A program made the position numbers and the translations under genes. The notes below the pieces were generated by a model. It did not search any database and was not told the DNA's origin. It saw only the letters and a list, made by a program, of their open reading frames with translations. Below are positions 24,595-34,001 of a DNA stretch of 64,000 nt, piece by piece (position 1 is the stretch's first letter; every line of letters begins with the position of its first letter). Source of the DNA: Actinomyces slackii (lineage in GTDB: Bacteria > Actinomycetota > Actinomycetes > Actinomycetales > Actinomycetaceae); contig NZ_LR134363.1 of NCBI RefSeq assembly GCF_900637295.1, forward strand, positions 1,736,001-1,800,000. The letters run 5' to 3'.

Positions 24595-24993
24595 ATGCTC
24601 CCCACGATCCTCATATGTGTCGGGACAATCGCGGTTTCCGTGGTCCTGGGCGCGCACCTCGTAGACCTGCTCTTCAAAGTTATCGACCGGACCGCCAAAC
24701 CATCGAGCAGTGGCAACAGCGTGCTGCTCGCCAATGAGGAAAAGCTGGGGATGCACCATGGGATGTGGATTGGGGGGCTGGAGCGACTCGCCGTGACAGG
24801 GCTGCTCCTCTCCGGGCGCTACGAACTGCTCATGGGAGTGATCGCCATCAAAGTCCTGGCGCACTGGACCGGGGCCAAGGACTCACCGGAGCGGCCTGGC
24901 GCCGTCGAGCGCCTCACGATCGGAACCCTCGCCTCGCTCATCTGGGCAGTGGCCTGTGGTCTTGCAGGGAAGGCGCTGCTGGCATGGGTGTGA
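24595..24993 (+). CDS. Small membrane protein of unknown function
   Basis: 132 residues with three or four membrane segments (about 4-28, 62-80, 76-95 and 108-130) around a basic loop. The pattern GLERLAV-LLLSGRYELLMGVIAIK followed by ERLTIGTLASLIWAV resembles small membrane proteins I have seen next to defence or mobile genes, but I cannot name the family. GAAGGAG lies 4 nt before the ATG. The codons are less GC-biased at the start (ATATGT, AAAGTTATC) than in its neighbours, and it follows two tandem hairpins; both hint at recent acquisition. Confidence 0.6.
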   Translation: MLPTILICVGTIAVSVVLGAHLVDLLFKVIDRTAKPSSSGNSVLLANEEKLGMHHGMWIGGLERLAVTGLLLSGRYELLMGVIAIKVLAHWTGAKDSPERPGAVERLTIGTLASLIWAVACGLAGKALLAWV

Positions 24994-25027
24994 CAGCGGC
25001 GTGATGGCCATGTGATAGGTAAGAGGC

Positions 25028-25411
25028 ATGCGCACACTGCTCAACGTCATCTGGGTGGTCTTCGGGGGCTTCTGGCTGTTCCTGGGCTACCTGTTCTTCG
25101 GCGTCATCGCCTGCCTGCTCATCATCACCATCCCCGCGGGCGTGGCCTGCTTCCGGATCGCCGGCTACGTGCTGTGGCCCTTCGGCCGCGAGGTCGTCCC
25201 CGCGCCCGGAGCCGGGGCCATGAGCGGGATCTCCAACATCATCTGGTTCCTCGTGGCCGGGCTGTGGCTGGCCATCGGCCATGTGACGACGGCCTGCGCC
25301 CAGGCGGTCACGATCGTCGGGATCCCCTTGGCGATCGCCAACATCAAGCTCATCCCGGTGACCTGCTTCCCCTTCGGCAAGCAGGTGGTGGCCGGCCGCG
25401 GCATCCTGTGA
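25028..25411 (+). CDS. YccF-family inner-membrane protein
   Basis: 127 residues. Two copies of the YccF pattern are visible, LLNVIWVVFGGFWLFLGYLFFG and ISNIIWFLVAGLWLAIGHV, each followed by an I-IP or VGIP turn (TIPAGVACFRI, IVGIPLAIANIKLI) and ending FPFGKQVV. Four membrane segments. Function of the family is unknown. TAGGTA 6 nt before the ATG and an overlapping AAGAGG leave open whether translation is leaderless. Confidence 0.85.
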   Translation: MRTLLNVIWVVFGGFWLFLGYLFFGVIACLLIITIPAGVACFRIAGYVLWPFGREVVPAPGAGAMSGISNIIWFLVAGLWLAIGHVTTACAQAVTIVGIPLAIANIKLIPVTCFPFGKQVVAGRGIL

Positions 25412-25420
25412 GCCGCCGCG

Positions 25421-25438
25421 GCCGGCACCCGTGCCGGC
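25421..25438. terminator. Hairpin between convergent YccF and permease genes
   Basis: Perfect 7-bp stem (gccggca / tgccggc) with loop cccg, 9 nt after the YccF stop and 42 nt beyond the end of the permease gene. Confidence 0.5.
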
Positions 25439-25480
25439 GCCGGCCACCTAGGCGCGGTGGCGCCCCTGATCATCCTGGGC

Positions 25481-26902
25481 TCACAGGCTGATGCGTCGCG
25501 TGGCCGCCCAGTACCCGCCGTAGCACACGGCCAGGAAGACCGCCGTGATGCCCAGGGCGGGGCGCTGGAGGGGATCGAAGACGATGAGCAGGCACGAGGC
25601 GCTGGCCAGGATGAAGGCGGCCAGGGGCACCCACGGGTAGGCGGGGGCGCGGTAGGACAGGTCTTCAATGCTGCGCCCCTCGGCCAGCCAGCGGCGTCGG
25701 AAGGACAGGTGAGAGGCGGAGATCGCCACCCACACGAGCACCACGGCCAGGCCCGAGACCGAGACCAGCACCAGGTAGACGGTCGAGGCGGCATAGGTGG
25801 ACGTCAGCAGTGAGGCCAGTCCTCCCACCATGGATAGGCCCATCGCCAGCGCCGGCACACCGAACCTGTTGGTATGCGCCAGCACGCGGGGCAGGGTGCC
25901 CTCATTGGCCAGCGACCACAGCATGCGGGTCGAGGCATACAGGCCCGAATTGGCCGCCGAGAGGATCGCGGTGAGGATGACGATGTTCATGATGGTCCCG
26001 GCCGCCGGCACACCGATGCGATCCAGCACGGTGACGAAGGGACTCTGCTCCACCCCGGCGTCCTTCCACGGGATGAGCGCGGCGATGATGACGATGGAGC
26101 CGATGAAGAAGATGACCAGTCGCACCAGGGTCGCCCGGATGGCGCGGGGGATCGTGGTGCCGGGGTCCTTGACCTCGCCGGCGGTGATGCCGATCAGCTC
26201 GGTGCCCGAGAAGGCGAAGTTCACCGCCAGGATCGTGGTGAACACGGCGCCGAAGCCATTGGGGAACAACCCACCGCTGGTCAGATTGGTCAGCATCGGT
26301 GCGGAAGTAGCGCCCTCATAGGGCAGCAGTCCCACCACGGCGGCCCCGCCCAGGATGATGAAGGCGATGATGGCGATGACCTTGACCCCGCTCAGCAGCG
26401 TCTCCGCTTCGGCGAAGACCTTCACCGAGACCATGTTGAGCACGAGGATCAGGACGATGAACAGCGCCGCCCACACCCAGACCGGCACGCTGGGGAACCA
26501 GCCGTTCATGATCATGGCCGCCCCCGTGAACTCGCTGCCCAGGGCCACCGTCCAGGTCAGCCAGTACAGGACCGCGGTGGTGAAGCCAGTGGCCGGGCCG
26601 ATGAAGCGCCGTGAGTAGACGTGGAAGGCGCCGGTGAAGGGCATGGCCACGCTCAGTTCGCCCAGGCACACCATGACCAGGTAGACGATCACCGCGCCGA
26701 TGCCGTAGGCCAGGATCGTGCCGAAGGGCCCGGCCTGGTTGATGGTGTAGCCCGTGGACAGGAACAGGCCTGTGCCGATCACCCCGCCAAAGCTGATCAT
26801 CATGAGGTGACGGGTGCTCATGCGCCGCTCCAGGGCGTCGACATGCCCGGTGCGCTGAGGATCAGGGGATGCCTGGGTGGGGGAGGGGCTCGGGTCGGAC
26901 AT
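25481..26902 (-). CDS. Amino-acid permease, APC superfamily
   Basis: 473 residues with 12 membrane segments. The first helix carries the substrate-binding [13 protein letters not shown] of the AAT family (GABA, lysine, aromatic and other amino acids); later [11 protein letters not shown] and the [13 protein letters not shown] segment of helix 6 also fit. The ATG at 26902 is chosen over the upstream GTG-type start at 26929 because a TAGCGT -10 (complement of 26910-26915) is 7 nt before it. Substrate unknown. Stands alone, facing the YccF gene. Confidence 0.88.
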   Translation of the reverse strand: MSDPSPSPTQASPDPQRTGHVDALERRMSTRHLMMISFGGVIGTGLFLSTGYTINQAGPFGTILAYGIGAVIVYLVMVCLGELSVAMPFTGAFHVYSRRFIGPATGFTTAVLYWLTWTVALGSEFTGAAMIMNGWFPSVPVWVWAALFIVLILVLNMVSVKVFAEAETLLSGVKVIAIIAFIILGGAAVVGLLPYEGATSAPMLTNLTSGGLFPNGFGAVFTTILAVNFAFSGTELIGITAGEVKDPGTTIPRAIRATLVRLVIFFIGSIVIIAALIPWKDAGVEQSPFVTVLDRIGVPAAGTIMNIVILTAILSAANSGLYASTRMLWSLANEGTLPRVLAHTNRFGVPALAMGLSMVGGLASLLTSTYAASTVYLVLVSVSGLAVVLVWVAISASHLSFRRRWLAEGRSIEDLSYRAPAYPWVPLAAFILASASCLLIVFDPLQRPALGITAVFLAVCYGGYWAATRRISL

Positions 26903-27016
26903 GACCGGGACGCTAATGCTCCCTCCCATCAGCCGCGAGATTTTCTCACGGTATGAGCCTGCTGCGGTGCTGGAATCCCCTCCACTATGGCCTCACGCCC
27001 CCGCTAGGCTCGCCTC

Positions 27017-27982
27017 ATGGCCATCCCTGCCGCCCCTGCCAGTCAGTGCGCCCGGCCTGGCGACCTGGCCGCTGCCTTGCGCGGCGGCCCGATCGTGCTC
27101 GACGGCGCCATGGGCACCGAGCTCGAGGCTCGCGGGGTGAACACGGCCCAGGCGCTGTGGTCCGCCCTTGCCCTCATCGAGGACCCCCAGGCCGTGGCCG
27201 CGGTCCACGACTCCTATCTTCGCGCAGGCGCGAGCATCATCACCACCAACTCCTATCAGGCGACCCTGCCAGCCCTCATCGACGCGAGACTGGGCGAGGA
27301 CGCGGCACGAGAGGTGATCGCCTCCAGCGCTCGCATCGCCCTGGGGGTGGCAGGCCGCTTTGAGCAGGAGTTCCCCAGCCGGCAGGTGATCGTCGCCGGA
27401 AGCCTTGGGCCCTACGGCGCCTACCTCGCCGACGGCTCGGAGTACAGCGGTGCTTACAGCCTGGGCGCACCCGGCTTCGAGGCGGTCCACCTGCCCCGGA
27501 TCGAGGCCCTGGTCGGGGCAGGGATCAGGGTCTTCGCGGTGGAGACCCAGCCGCGGCTTGACGAGGCCCAGTGGATCGTCGAGCAGATCCGTGGGATCGC
27601 CCCCGGTGCGCAGTGCTGGGCCTCCTTCCAGGTGGGTGACGACGGCGAGCGCCTGGCCGAAGGCACCCCGATCGCCGAGGCCGGAGCCTGGGCGCAGGAG
27701 ACCGAGGGCGTGATCGCGGTGGGCATCAACTGCGTGGCCCCTCAGGCGGTTCTGCCCGCACTGCGCATCCTGCGAGCGGCAACATCCAAGCCGCTGGTGG
27801 CCTACCCCAACTCCGGGGACGCCTACCACCCGGATACCAAGACCTGGACCGCGGCCGGCTCTGCGGAGCGCTTCACCGCGCGGGCCCAGGCGTGGCTGGA
27901 GGCCGGGGCCCGCCTCATCGGCGGCTGCTGCCGAACCACTCCCGCCGACACCGCCGTGCTCGCAGCCGCGGTCCTGCGCTGA
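27017..27982 (+). CDS. mmuM: Homocysteine S-methyltransferase
   Basis: 321 residues. Transfers a methyl group from S-methylmethionine (or similar donor) to homocysteine, giving methionine. The zinc ligands are in INCVAPQ and GGCCRTTP, after LDGAMGTELEARG at the N-terminus. A TAGGCT -10 (27005-27010) is 6 nt before the ATG, indicating a leaderless mRNA. A permease gene is divergent upstream; in E. coli mmuM is paired with a permease for S-methylmethionine (mmuP, also APC superfamily), so the neighbouring permease may supply its substrate. That link is inference. Confidence 0.9.
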   Translation: MAIPAAPASQCARPGDLAAALRGGPIVLDGAMGTELEARGVNTAQALWSALALIEDPQAVAAVHDSYLRAGASIITTNSYQATLPALIDARLGEDAAREVIASSARIALGVAGRFEQEFPSRQVIVAGSLGPYGAYLADGSEYSGAYSLGAPGFEAVHLPRIEALVGAGIRVFAVETQPRLDEAQWIVEQIRGIAPGAQCWASFQVGDDGERLAEGTPIAEAGAWAQETEGVIAVGINCVAPQAVLPALRILRAATSKPLVAYPNSGDAYHPDTKTWTAAGSAERFTARAQAWLEAGARLIGGCCRTTPADTAVLAAAVLR

Positions 27983-28030
27983 GGACCGAGACGGTCGCCG
28001 GAGTAAGCCCGGGCGCCACTGAAGCGGCGC

Positions 28031-30727
28031 TCAGCCCTGCGGCCCGACGCTCAGCAGGCGCACGACGGCGCTGTCCTCCCGGTCGGAGGCGTCCAGATCC
28101 ACCAGAGCGGTCAGGCGCCAGTCGTGATCGCCATCAGGGTCCTCGATGATCTGGGTCGCCAGCCAGACCCTGCGGCCCTGAGCTTCCAGGGCCTCGATGA
28201 GCCGGTCCGCCACACCCACCGCAGCCAGCGCTGATGGATCGGGAGCCTCATCGATGGGAGCCAGCGCGATCGCACGGGCAGCCGTGTCCGTGCCGATCCA
28301 GTCGTACTCCTCCCAGTAGCGGCCCAGCGCCTCGTCCCAGCGGTCCTCGCCCCAGCCGGAGGCGGCGTCCAGGCGGGCCAGTGCCTCGACGTCGTCGCGG
28401 GCCATGAGCTCGACGCGGCGGAACAGCTCGCGGCGCACGGCCACCCGGAAGGCATGGAGATTGCGGGTCAGGGCCACCCTCCCGTCGGCGTCGGCTCCGA
28501 AGGCCCGCTCCTGGCCGACTGAATCATCCGCCCCTGCCCGGTCCCCGGGCACAGCCCCCGCCCCGGGCAGGTCACCGCGCTCGGCCGCCCCCAGAGCCTC
28601 CCACTCATCCAGCAGGGAGGAGTCGACGGCCCGCACCAGGCCCCCCAGCCAGTCGATGAGCTCGACCACCTCGGAGGTGCGGTGCTCCTCGGGCACCACC
28701 TGGCGCAGCGCCCGGTAGGCATCGGAGAGATAGCGCAGGACCACGCCCTCGCTTCGCCCCAGCTCGTAGCGGGAGACGAGATCGGAGAAGGTCATGGCGT
28801 TCTCCACCATCTCGCGCACCACTGACTTCGGGCTCAACTCGTAATCGGCCACCCAGGGGTTGGCCTGGCGGTACATCGCCAGGGCGGGGGAGAGCAGATC
28901 GGCCAGGGGCTGGGGCCAGGTCACCTCCTCCAGGGCCTCCATGCGCTCCTCATAGTCCATCCCCTCGGCCTTCATCGCCGCGACGGCCTCCCCGCGGGCC
29001 TGGCGCTGCTGGGCGTAGAGCAGCGGGCGGGGATCATCCAGGGTCGCCTCGACCACCGAGACCACGTCGAGGGTGTGCTCCGCGGACTGCGTGTTCAGCA
29101 GATCCATGGCCGCCAGGGCGAAGGGCGCCAGAGGCTGGTTGAGGGCGAAATCCCCGGGCAGGTCCACCGCCAGGCGCAGGCGCGGCCGGCCATCGGCCGC
29201 GGCCACCGCACTGGAGACATGCTCCACCACGCCAGCCGTGCGCAAGGAGCGGTAGATGTCCAGGGCCCGGCGCACATGACGGCGTCGCTCCTCGCCGCTG
29301 GCCTGCACCCGGCTGAGAAGAGCGGCCATATGCGCCACCGGATCACCGGGGCGCTCCATGAGACTGAGCACCATGGTGGTGGTGACCTGGAACTGGCTGG
29401 TCAGGGTCTCCGGAGAGGCGTCCCGCAGGCGCTCAAAGGTCTTGTCGGTCCAGTTCACCCGCCCCTCGGGGGCCTTCTTGCGCACGATCTTGCGGCGCTT
29501 GCGCTCATCATCGCCTGCCTTGGCCAGGGCCTTGGCATTCTCGATGACATGCTCGGGGGCCTGGACCTCGACGAATCCCCGGGTGTCGAATCCCGCCCGC
29601 CCGGCGCGCCCCGCGATCTGATGGAACTCCCGGGCCGTGAGGTGGCGCTCCTTGGAGCCGTCGAACTTCACCAGTGAGGTCAGCACCACTGAGCGGATGG
29701 GCACGTTGATGCCCACCCCCAGGGTGTCAGTCCCGCAGATCACCGCCAGCAGACCGGCGCGCGCCAGCCTCTCGACGAGGCGCCGGTAGCGCGGCAGCAT
29801 CCCGGCATGGTGCACTCCGATGCCCCCGCGCACAAGCCGCGAGAGAGTGGCGCCAAAGCCTCCGCCGAAGCGGAAGTCCGCCAGCGCCGCCACGATCTCC
29901 GCCTTGCGGCTCTTGGGCACCAGATCCACGCTCAGCAGTGCCGTGGCCCGCTCAATGGCCTCCTTCTGAGAGAAGTGGACCACGTAGACCGGGGCCCGGT
30001 CCTGACCCACCAGGCGCTGGAGCAGCTCCCCGATGGGCTCGACGCTGTAGTCCAGCTCCAGGGGGACCGGTCGCACCGCATCATCGACGACGGCGACCTC
30101 GCGCCCCGTGCGCTCCCGCAGATCCCCCACGAAGAAGGAGACGTCCCCCAGCGTGGCCGACAGCAGCACCATCTGCGCCCGGGGCAGCTCAAGGAGCGGG
30201 ACCTGCCAAGCCCAGCCGCGCTGCGGATCGGCGTAGTAGTGGAACTCATCCATGATCACGCAGTCGATATCGAGATCCTCCCCCTCCCGCAGGGCCTGAT
30301 TGGCCAGGATCTCCGCCGTGCAGCAGATGATGGGGGCGGCCGCGTTGATCGAGGTGTCCCCGGTGACCATCCCGACATTGCCAGCCCCGAACAGTCCCAC
30401 TAGCTCGAAGAACTTCTCCGAGACCAGGGCCTTGAGCGGGGCGGTGTAGTAGGAGCGCCCACCGCGCGCCAGCGAGGCCGTATGGGCTGCCAGGGCGATC
30501 ATCGACTTGCCCGAGCCCGTGGGCGTGGCGGCGATGACGTGCCTGCCCTCCAGGATCTGGGACAGGGCCTCGTCCTGATGCGGGTAGAGGGGTCGGCCGC
30601 TGGACTCCGCCCACTGGCTGAAGGCCAGGTAGACCTCCTCCGGCTCGGGCACCCGATCCGGGTCATCAGCCGGGATCAGATCATCGAGCATCGCATTGAG
30701 CGCAGGGGAGGAACCAGTGGCGGGCAT
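28031..30727 (-). CDS. Ski2-like DEAD/DEAH helicase with DUF3516
   Basis: 898 residues. Motifs: Q-motif region PLYPHQDEAL, Walker A ATPTGSGKSM (about 65-74), DEFH box in CVIMDEFHYYADPQRGW, SAT motif LLSATLGD, motif IV-V GVHHAGMLPRYRR and GTDTLGVGINVPIRSVVLTSL, and motif VI HQIAGRAGRAGFDTRG. The last 450 residues are the actinobacterial DUF3516 region. The presence of HHAGMLPRYRR is typical of Ski2/Mtr4-type enzymes, which unwind RNA for degradation or processing. Located between mmuM (convergent, 48 nt) and the symporter array (divergent). Confidence 0.9.
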   Translation of the reverse strand: MPATGSSPALNAMLDDLIPADDPDRVPEPEEVYLAFSQWAESSGRPLYPHQDEALSQILEGRHVIAATPTGSGKSMIALAAHTASLARGGRSYYTAPLKALVSEKFFELVGLFGAGNVGMVTGDTSINAAAPIICCTAEILANQALREGEDLDIDCVIMDEFHYYADPQRGWAWQVPLLELPRAQMVLLSATLGDVSFFVGDLRERTGREVAVVDDAVRPVPLELDYSVEPIGELLQRLVGQDRAPVYVVHFSQKEAIERATALLSVDLVPKSRKAEIVAALADFRFGGGFGATLSRLVRGGIGVHHAGMLPRYRRLVERLARAGLLAVICGTDTLGVGINVPIRSVVLTSLVKFDGSKERHLTAREFHQIAGRAGRAGFDTRGFVEVQAPEHVIENAKALAKAGDDERKRRKIVRKKAPEGRVNWTDKTFERLRDASPETLTSQFQVTTTMVLSLMERPGDPVAHMAALLSRVQASGEERRRHVRRALDIYRSLRTAGVVEHVSSAVAAADGRPRLRLAVDLPGDFALNQPLAPFALAAMDLLNTQSAEHTLDVVSVVEATLDDPRPLLYAQQRQARGEAVAAMKAEGMDYEERMEALEEVTWPQPLADLLSPALAMYRQANPWVADYELSPKSVVREMVENAMTFSDLVSRYELGRSEGVVLRYLSDAYRALRQVVPEEHRTSEVVELIDWLGGLVRAVDSSLLDEWEALGAAERGDLPGAGAVPGDRAGADDSVGQERAFGADADGRVALTRNLHAFRVAVRRELFRRVELMARDDVEALARLDAASGWGEDRWDEALGRYWEEYDWIGTDTAARAIALAPIDEAPDPSALAAVGVADRLIEALEAQGRRVWLATQIIEDPDGDHDWRLTALVDLDASDREDSAVVRLLSVGPQG

Positions 30728-30928
30728 GGCGCCATGCTCTCACGCGGTGGTGCGCCCCAAGGCGGCAGGGACCCGCCGATGGCAGCGGGCACCGGTCCGG
30801 CAAGAGCCCTCCGTCCGCCCTGCTCGACGACCGTGGGGACCACCATCCGGCACATTGGCGCAACCACGGCCCGACTCGTGAGATCATGCGCCCGTTCTCC
30901 ACCCCCGATGTGGCAAAGGTCGTCACTC

Positions 30929-32437
30929 ATGGATGCTCTGGCTGCCAGCCTTCTGGCGATAGCGGACTGGATCACCGCTCACATCACCATGTGGGTGCTC
31001 ATCGCCACTGGCCTGTTCCTCACCGTCATCTCCCGCGGTGTGCAGCTGCGCCAGCTGCCCGCGATGGTCCGTCAGGTCCTGGGCTCCCGCTCACAGGCAA
31101 AGGGGGGCATCTCCTCCTTCCAGGCCTTCGCGATCTCACTGGCCGCCCGGGTGGGGGTCGGCAACATCTTCGGCGTGGCCGCCGCCCTCCTGGCGGGCGG
31201 GCCGGGCGCGATCTTCTGGATGTGGGTCGTCGCACTGGTCGGCATGGCCACCGCCTTCTTCGAGGCGACGCTGGCCCAGATCTTCAAGGTCAGGGCGGCT
31301 GATGGCTCCTTCCGCGGCGGCCCGGCCTTCTACATGGCACGCGGCATGCGCGCCAAGCCGCTGGCCGTCCTCTTCGCCGGCATCACGGTCATCACCTGCG
31401 GTTTCGTCATCACCTCGGTGCAGGCCAACGCCTTCGCCGGCACCCTCGTGTCCGCCTTCGGCCAGGGGTCCTCGGCCCTGCCCGGCTTCGGGGGTCTGAG
31501 CCCCGCCCAGCTCGTCGTCGCGGGCCTGACCTTCGTGCTCACGGCTGTGGTCATCTTCGGCGGCATCCGCTCGGTCGCCCGAGTCACCGAGTGGATGGCG
31601 CCCATCATGGCGCTGGTCTACATCGTCCTCGTGGCCGTCATCTGCCTGGCCAACCTCAGTGAGTTCGTCACCGTCCTCACCCAGATCATCAACGGCGCCT
31701 TCGCGCCCGAGCCCCTTGTCGGCGGCCTGGGCGGCGGAATCCTGGCCGCGGTCATCAACGGCACGAAGCGCGGATTGTTCTCCAATGAGGCCGGCCAGGG
31801 CACCGCGCCCAACGCCGCCGCCACCGCCACCGTCACCCATCCCGTCAAGCAGGGCCTCATCCAGTCCCTGGGCGTGTTCATCGACACGATCATCGTGTGC
31901 ACGGCCACCGCCTTCGTCATCCTCATCGCCGGGCCTGAGGTCTGGACCGACCCCGGGGCCAACCCGGCCACCCTGACCACCCTGGCCATCGCGCACGGGC
32001 TCGGGGGCTGGACCGTTCTGCCGATGGCGGTCCTCATCTTCGTGCTGGCCTACTCCTCGATCATCGCCGCCTACGTCTACTCCGAGGTCAACATGGACTA
32101 CCTGACCTCGGGCAACCCCCGGGCCACGTGGTTCGTGCGCGTCCTGTCCGTGGTCTCGGCCACCGCTGGGGCCGTCCTGACCCTCGACGTCGTGTGGAAC
32201 GCGGTGGACATCGCCATGGCCATCATGACGCTGACCAACCTTCTTGCCCTCCTCGGGCTCTTCTCCTGGGGGACCGGTGCCCTGCGCGACTACGAGGCGC
32301 AGGTGCGGGCCGGCAAGGAGCCCGTCTTCGTGGGCATCGGCAATCCGTATCTGCCCGGCGATGTCCCCGGCGACGTCTGGACCGCCGAGCGCCAGAGCAC
32401 CCCGGCACAGTCCGACCAGCCCCCTGCCGAGCACTGA
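30929..32437 (+). CDS. Alanine/glycine:cation symporter (AGCS), copy 1
   Basis: 502 residues, about 10-11 membrane segments. AGCS signatures: GGISSFQAFAISLAARVGVGNIFGVA early, GGPGAIFWMWVVALVGMATAFFEATLAQ, and LFSNEAGQGTAPNAAATATVTHPVKQG, which forms the substrate and sodium pocket. Imports small neutral amino acids (alanine, glycine) with Na+. The ATG at 30929 follows AAAGG; an in-frame ATG 21 nt earlier is possible. First of four consecutive paralogues; 24 nt to the next. Confidence 0.9.
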   Translation: MDALAASLLAIADWITAHITMWVLIATGLFLTVISRGVQLRQLPAMVRQVLGSRSQAKGGISSFQAFAISLAARVGVGNIFGVAAALLAGGPGAIFWMWVVALVGMATAFFEATLAQIFKVRAADGSFRGGPAFYMARGMRAKPLAVLFAGITVITCGFVITSVQANAFAGTLVSAFGQGSSALPGFGGLSPAQLVVAGLTFVLTAVVIFGGIRSVARVTEWMAPIMALVYIVLVAVICLANLSEFVTVLTQIINGAFAPEPLVGGLGGGILAAVINGTKRGLFSNEAGQGTAPNAAATATVTHPVKQGLIQSLGVFIDTIIVCTATAFVILIAGPEVWTDPGANPATLTTLAIAHGLGGWTVLPMAVLIFVLAYSSIIAAYVYSEVNMDYLTSGNPRATWFVRVLSVVSATAGAVLTLDVVWNAVDIAMAIMTLTNLLALLGLFSWGTGALRDYEAQVRAGKEPVFVGIGNPYLPGDVPGDVWTAERQSTPAQSDQPPAEH

Positions 32438-32461
32438 TTGGCCACTGAGAGGACGATCATC

Positions 32462-33958
32462 ATGAACGCAGCATCGGCCGCCCAGCCCGACACTCTCCAG
32501 TCCCAGGTCGAGAGCCTCCTGGGGCAGATCAACAACGCCCTGTACACCTATATCCTCATCATCCTGCTCGTGGGGGTGGGCATCTACCTCACGGTGCGCA
32601 CCGGTGGCGTGCAGGTCCGCCACTTCGGCACCATGGTGACCTCCATCCTGCGCTCGCGGGGCGGTGCCGAGGGCGGGATCTCCTCCTTCCAGGCCTTCGC
32701 CGTGGGCCTGGCCGCCAGGGTGGGCATCGGCAACATCGCCGGCGTCGCCCTGGCCATCGTCGCCGGCGGGCCCGGTGCCCTGTTCTGGATGTGGGTGGTG
32801 GCCCTCATCGGCATGGCGACCAGCTTCACCGAGTCCACCCTGGCCCAGATCTTCAAGGAGCGCGGGCGGGACTTCACCTTCCGCGGCGGTCCCGCCTACT
32901 ACATCGCCAACGGCCTGGGGCAGCGGGTGTGGGCGCGGGTCTTCGCCATGCTGTGCATCATCTCGGTGGGCATCACGGTGGTCATGGTCCAGACCAACTC
33001 CCTGGCCGGGGTCATCAACGCCACCGTCCCCTCCGTCCAGCCCTGGATGGTGGGGGTCTTCATGGTCATGCTCACCGGGCCCGTCGTCCTGGGAGGGCTG
33101 AAGGCGGTGGCTCGCCTCACCGAGTGGATGGCCCCGGTCATGGCCCTGGTCTACGTGGTGGCCACCGTCATCGTCATCGTGATCAACCTGCCGGAGCTCC
33201 CCGCCGTCCTGTCCTCCATCATCCGCGGGGCGTTCGGGCTCGAGCAGGCGCTCTACGGCACGGCGGGCGGCATTCTGGCGGCCCTGCTCCACGGCGTGCG
33301 GCGCGGCCTGTTCTCCAATGAGGCCGGCCTGGGCACGGTTCCCAACGCCGCCGGCACGGCCACCGTGGCCCACCCGGTGCGCCAGGGGCTCATCCAGTCC
33401 TTCGGCGTGTTCATCGACACCATTGTGGTGTGCACCGCCACCGGCCTGCTCATCCTCCTGGCCACCAAGACCTACAGCCCCGAGACCTACAGCGAGGAGA
33501 ACACCGATGCGGTGGGCGCAGTCCTGACCCAGCGGGCCGTCGTCGAGCACCTGGGTCAGTGGACGACCTGGCCCATGGTGGTTCTCATCTTCGTCCTGGT
33601 CTTCTCCACCGTGCTGGGCTGCTACTCCTACTCCCAGGTCAACGTCAACTACCTGGGAGGGGAGCGCCGCTCCGAGCAGGTCTTCGGCCTGGCCCTGACG
33701 GCGGCCGCCTACGGGGGCTGCGTGCTGAGCCTGCCGATCGTGTGGGCGCTGACCGACATCGCCCTGGGCCTGCTGGGGATGATCAACCTGGTGGTCATCG
33801 TCCGCCTGGCACCGTGGGTGATCGGCGCGCTGCGCGACTTCCAGGCGCAGTACGCCCGGGGCATCGATCCGGTCTTCGTGGGGCACTCCAATCCCCACCT
33901 GCCCGGCGACGTCGTCCCCGGGGTCTGGGAGGCCTCGGACAGCGCCCCGCGCGACTGA
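32462..33958 (+). CDS. Alanine/glycine:cation symporter (AGCS), copy 2
   Basis: 498 residues. The pocket segments read GGISSFQAFAVGLAARVGIGNIAGVA and LFSNEAGLGTVPNAAGTATVAHPVRQG. Compared with copy 1 the second PNAAATAT is PNAAGTAT. A long loop near residue 345 (KTYSPETYSEENTDAVGAV) is similar to that of copy 4, which suggests that copies 2 and 4 are the closer pair. GAGAGG lies before the ATG at 32462; a 43-nt gap leads to copy 3 and no terminator is visible. Confidence 0.9.
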   Translation: MNAASAAQPDTLQSQVESLLGQINNALYTYILIILLVGVGIYLTVRTGGVQVRHFGTMVTSILRSRGGAEGGISSFQAFAVGLAARVGIGNIAGVALAIVAGGPGALFWMWVVALIGMATSFTESTLAQIFKERGRDFTFRGGPAYYIANGLGQRVWARVFAMLCIISVGITVVMVQTNSLAGVINATVPSVQPWMVGVFMVMLTGPVVLGGLKAVARLTEWMAPVMALVYVVATVIVIVINLPELPAVLSSIIRGAFGLEQALYGTAGGILAALLHGVRRGLFSNEAGLGTVPNAAGTATVAHPVRQGLIQSFGVFIDTIVVCTATGLLILLATKTYSPETYSEENTDAVGAVLTQRAVVEHLGQWTTWPMVVLIFVLVFSTVLGCYSYSQVNVNYLGGERRSEQVFGLALTAAAYGGCVLSLPIVWALTDIALGLLGMINLVVIVRLAPWVIGALRDFQAQYARGIDPVFVGHSNPHLPGDVVPGVWEASDSAPRD

Positions 33959-34001
33959 GCGTCAACCCCGCCTCTGACCACCCGCATCCTGGGAGCAGCA
34001 C

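Noticed and set aside
31136-33898. 920-residue open frame on the - strand opposite symporter genes 1 and 2
   Set aside because: Its product is Gly, His, Asp and Gln-rich without any domain. It is the mirror of two real transporter genes and arises because high-GC third positions rarely give stops.
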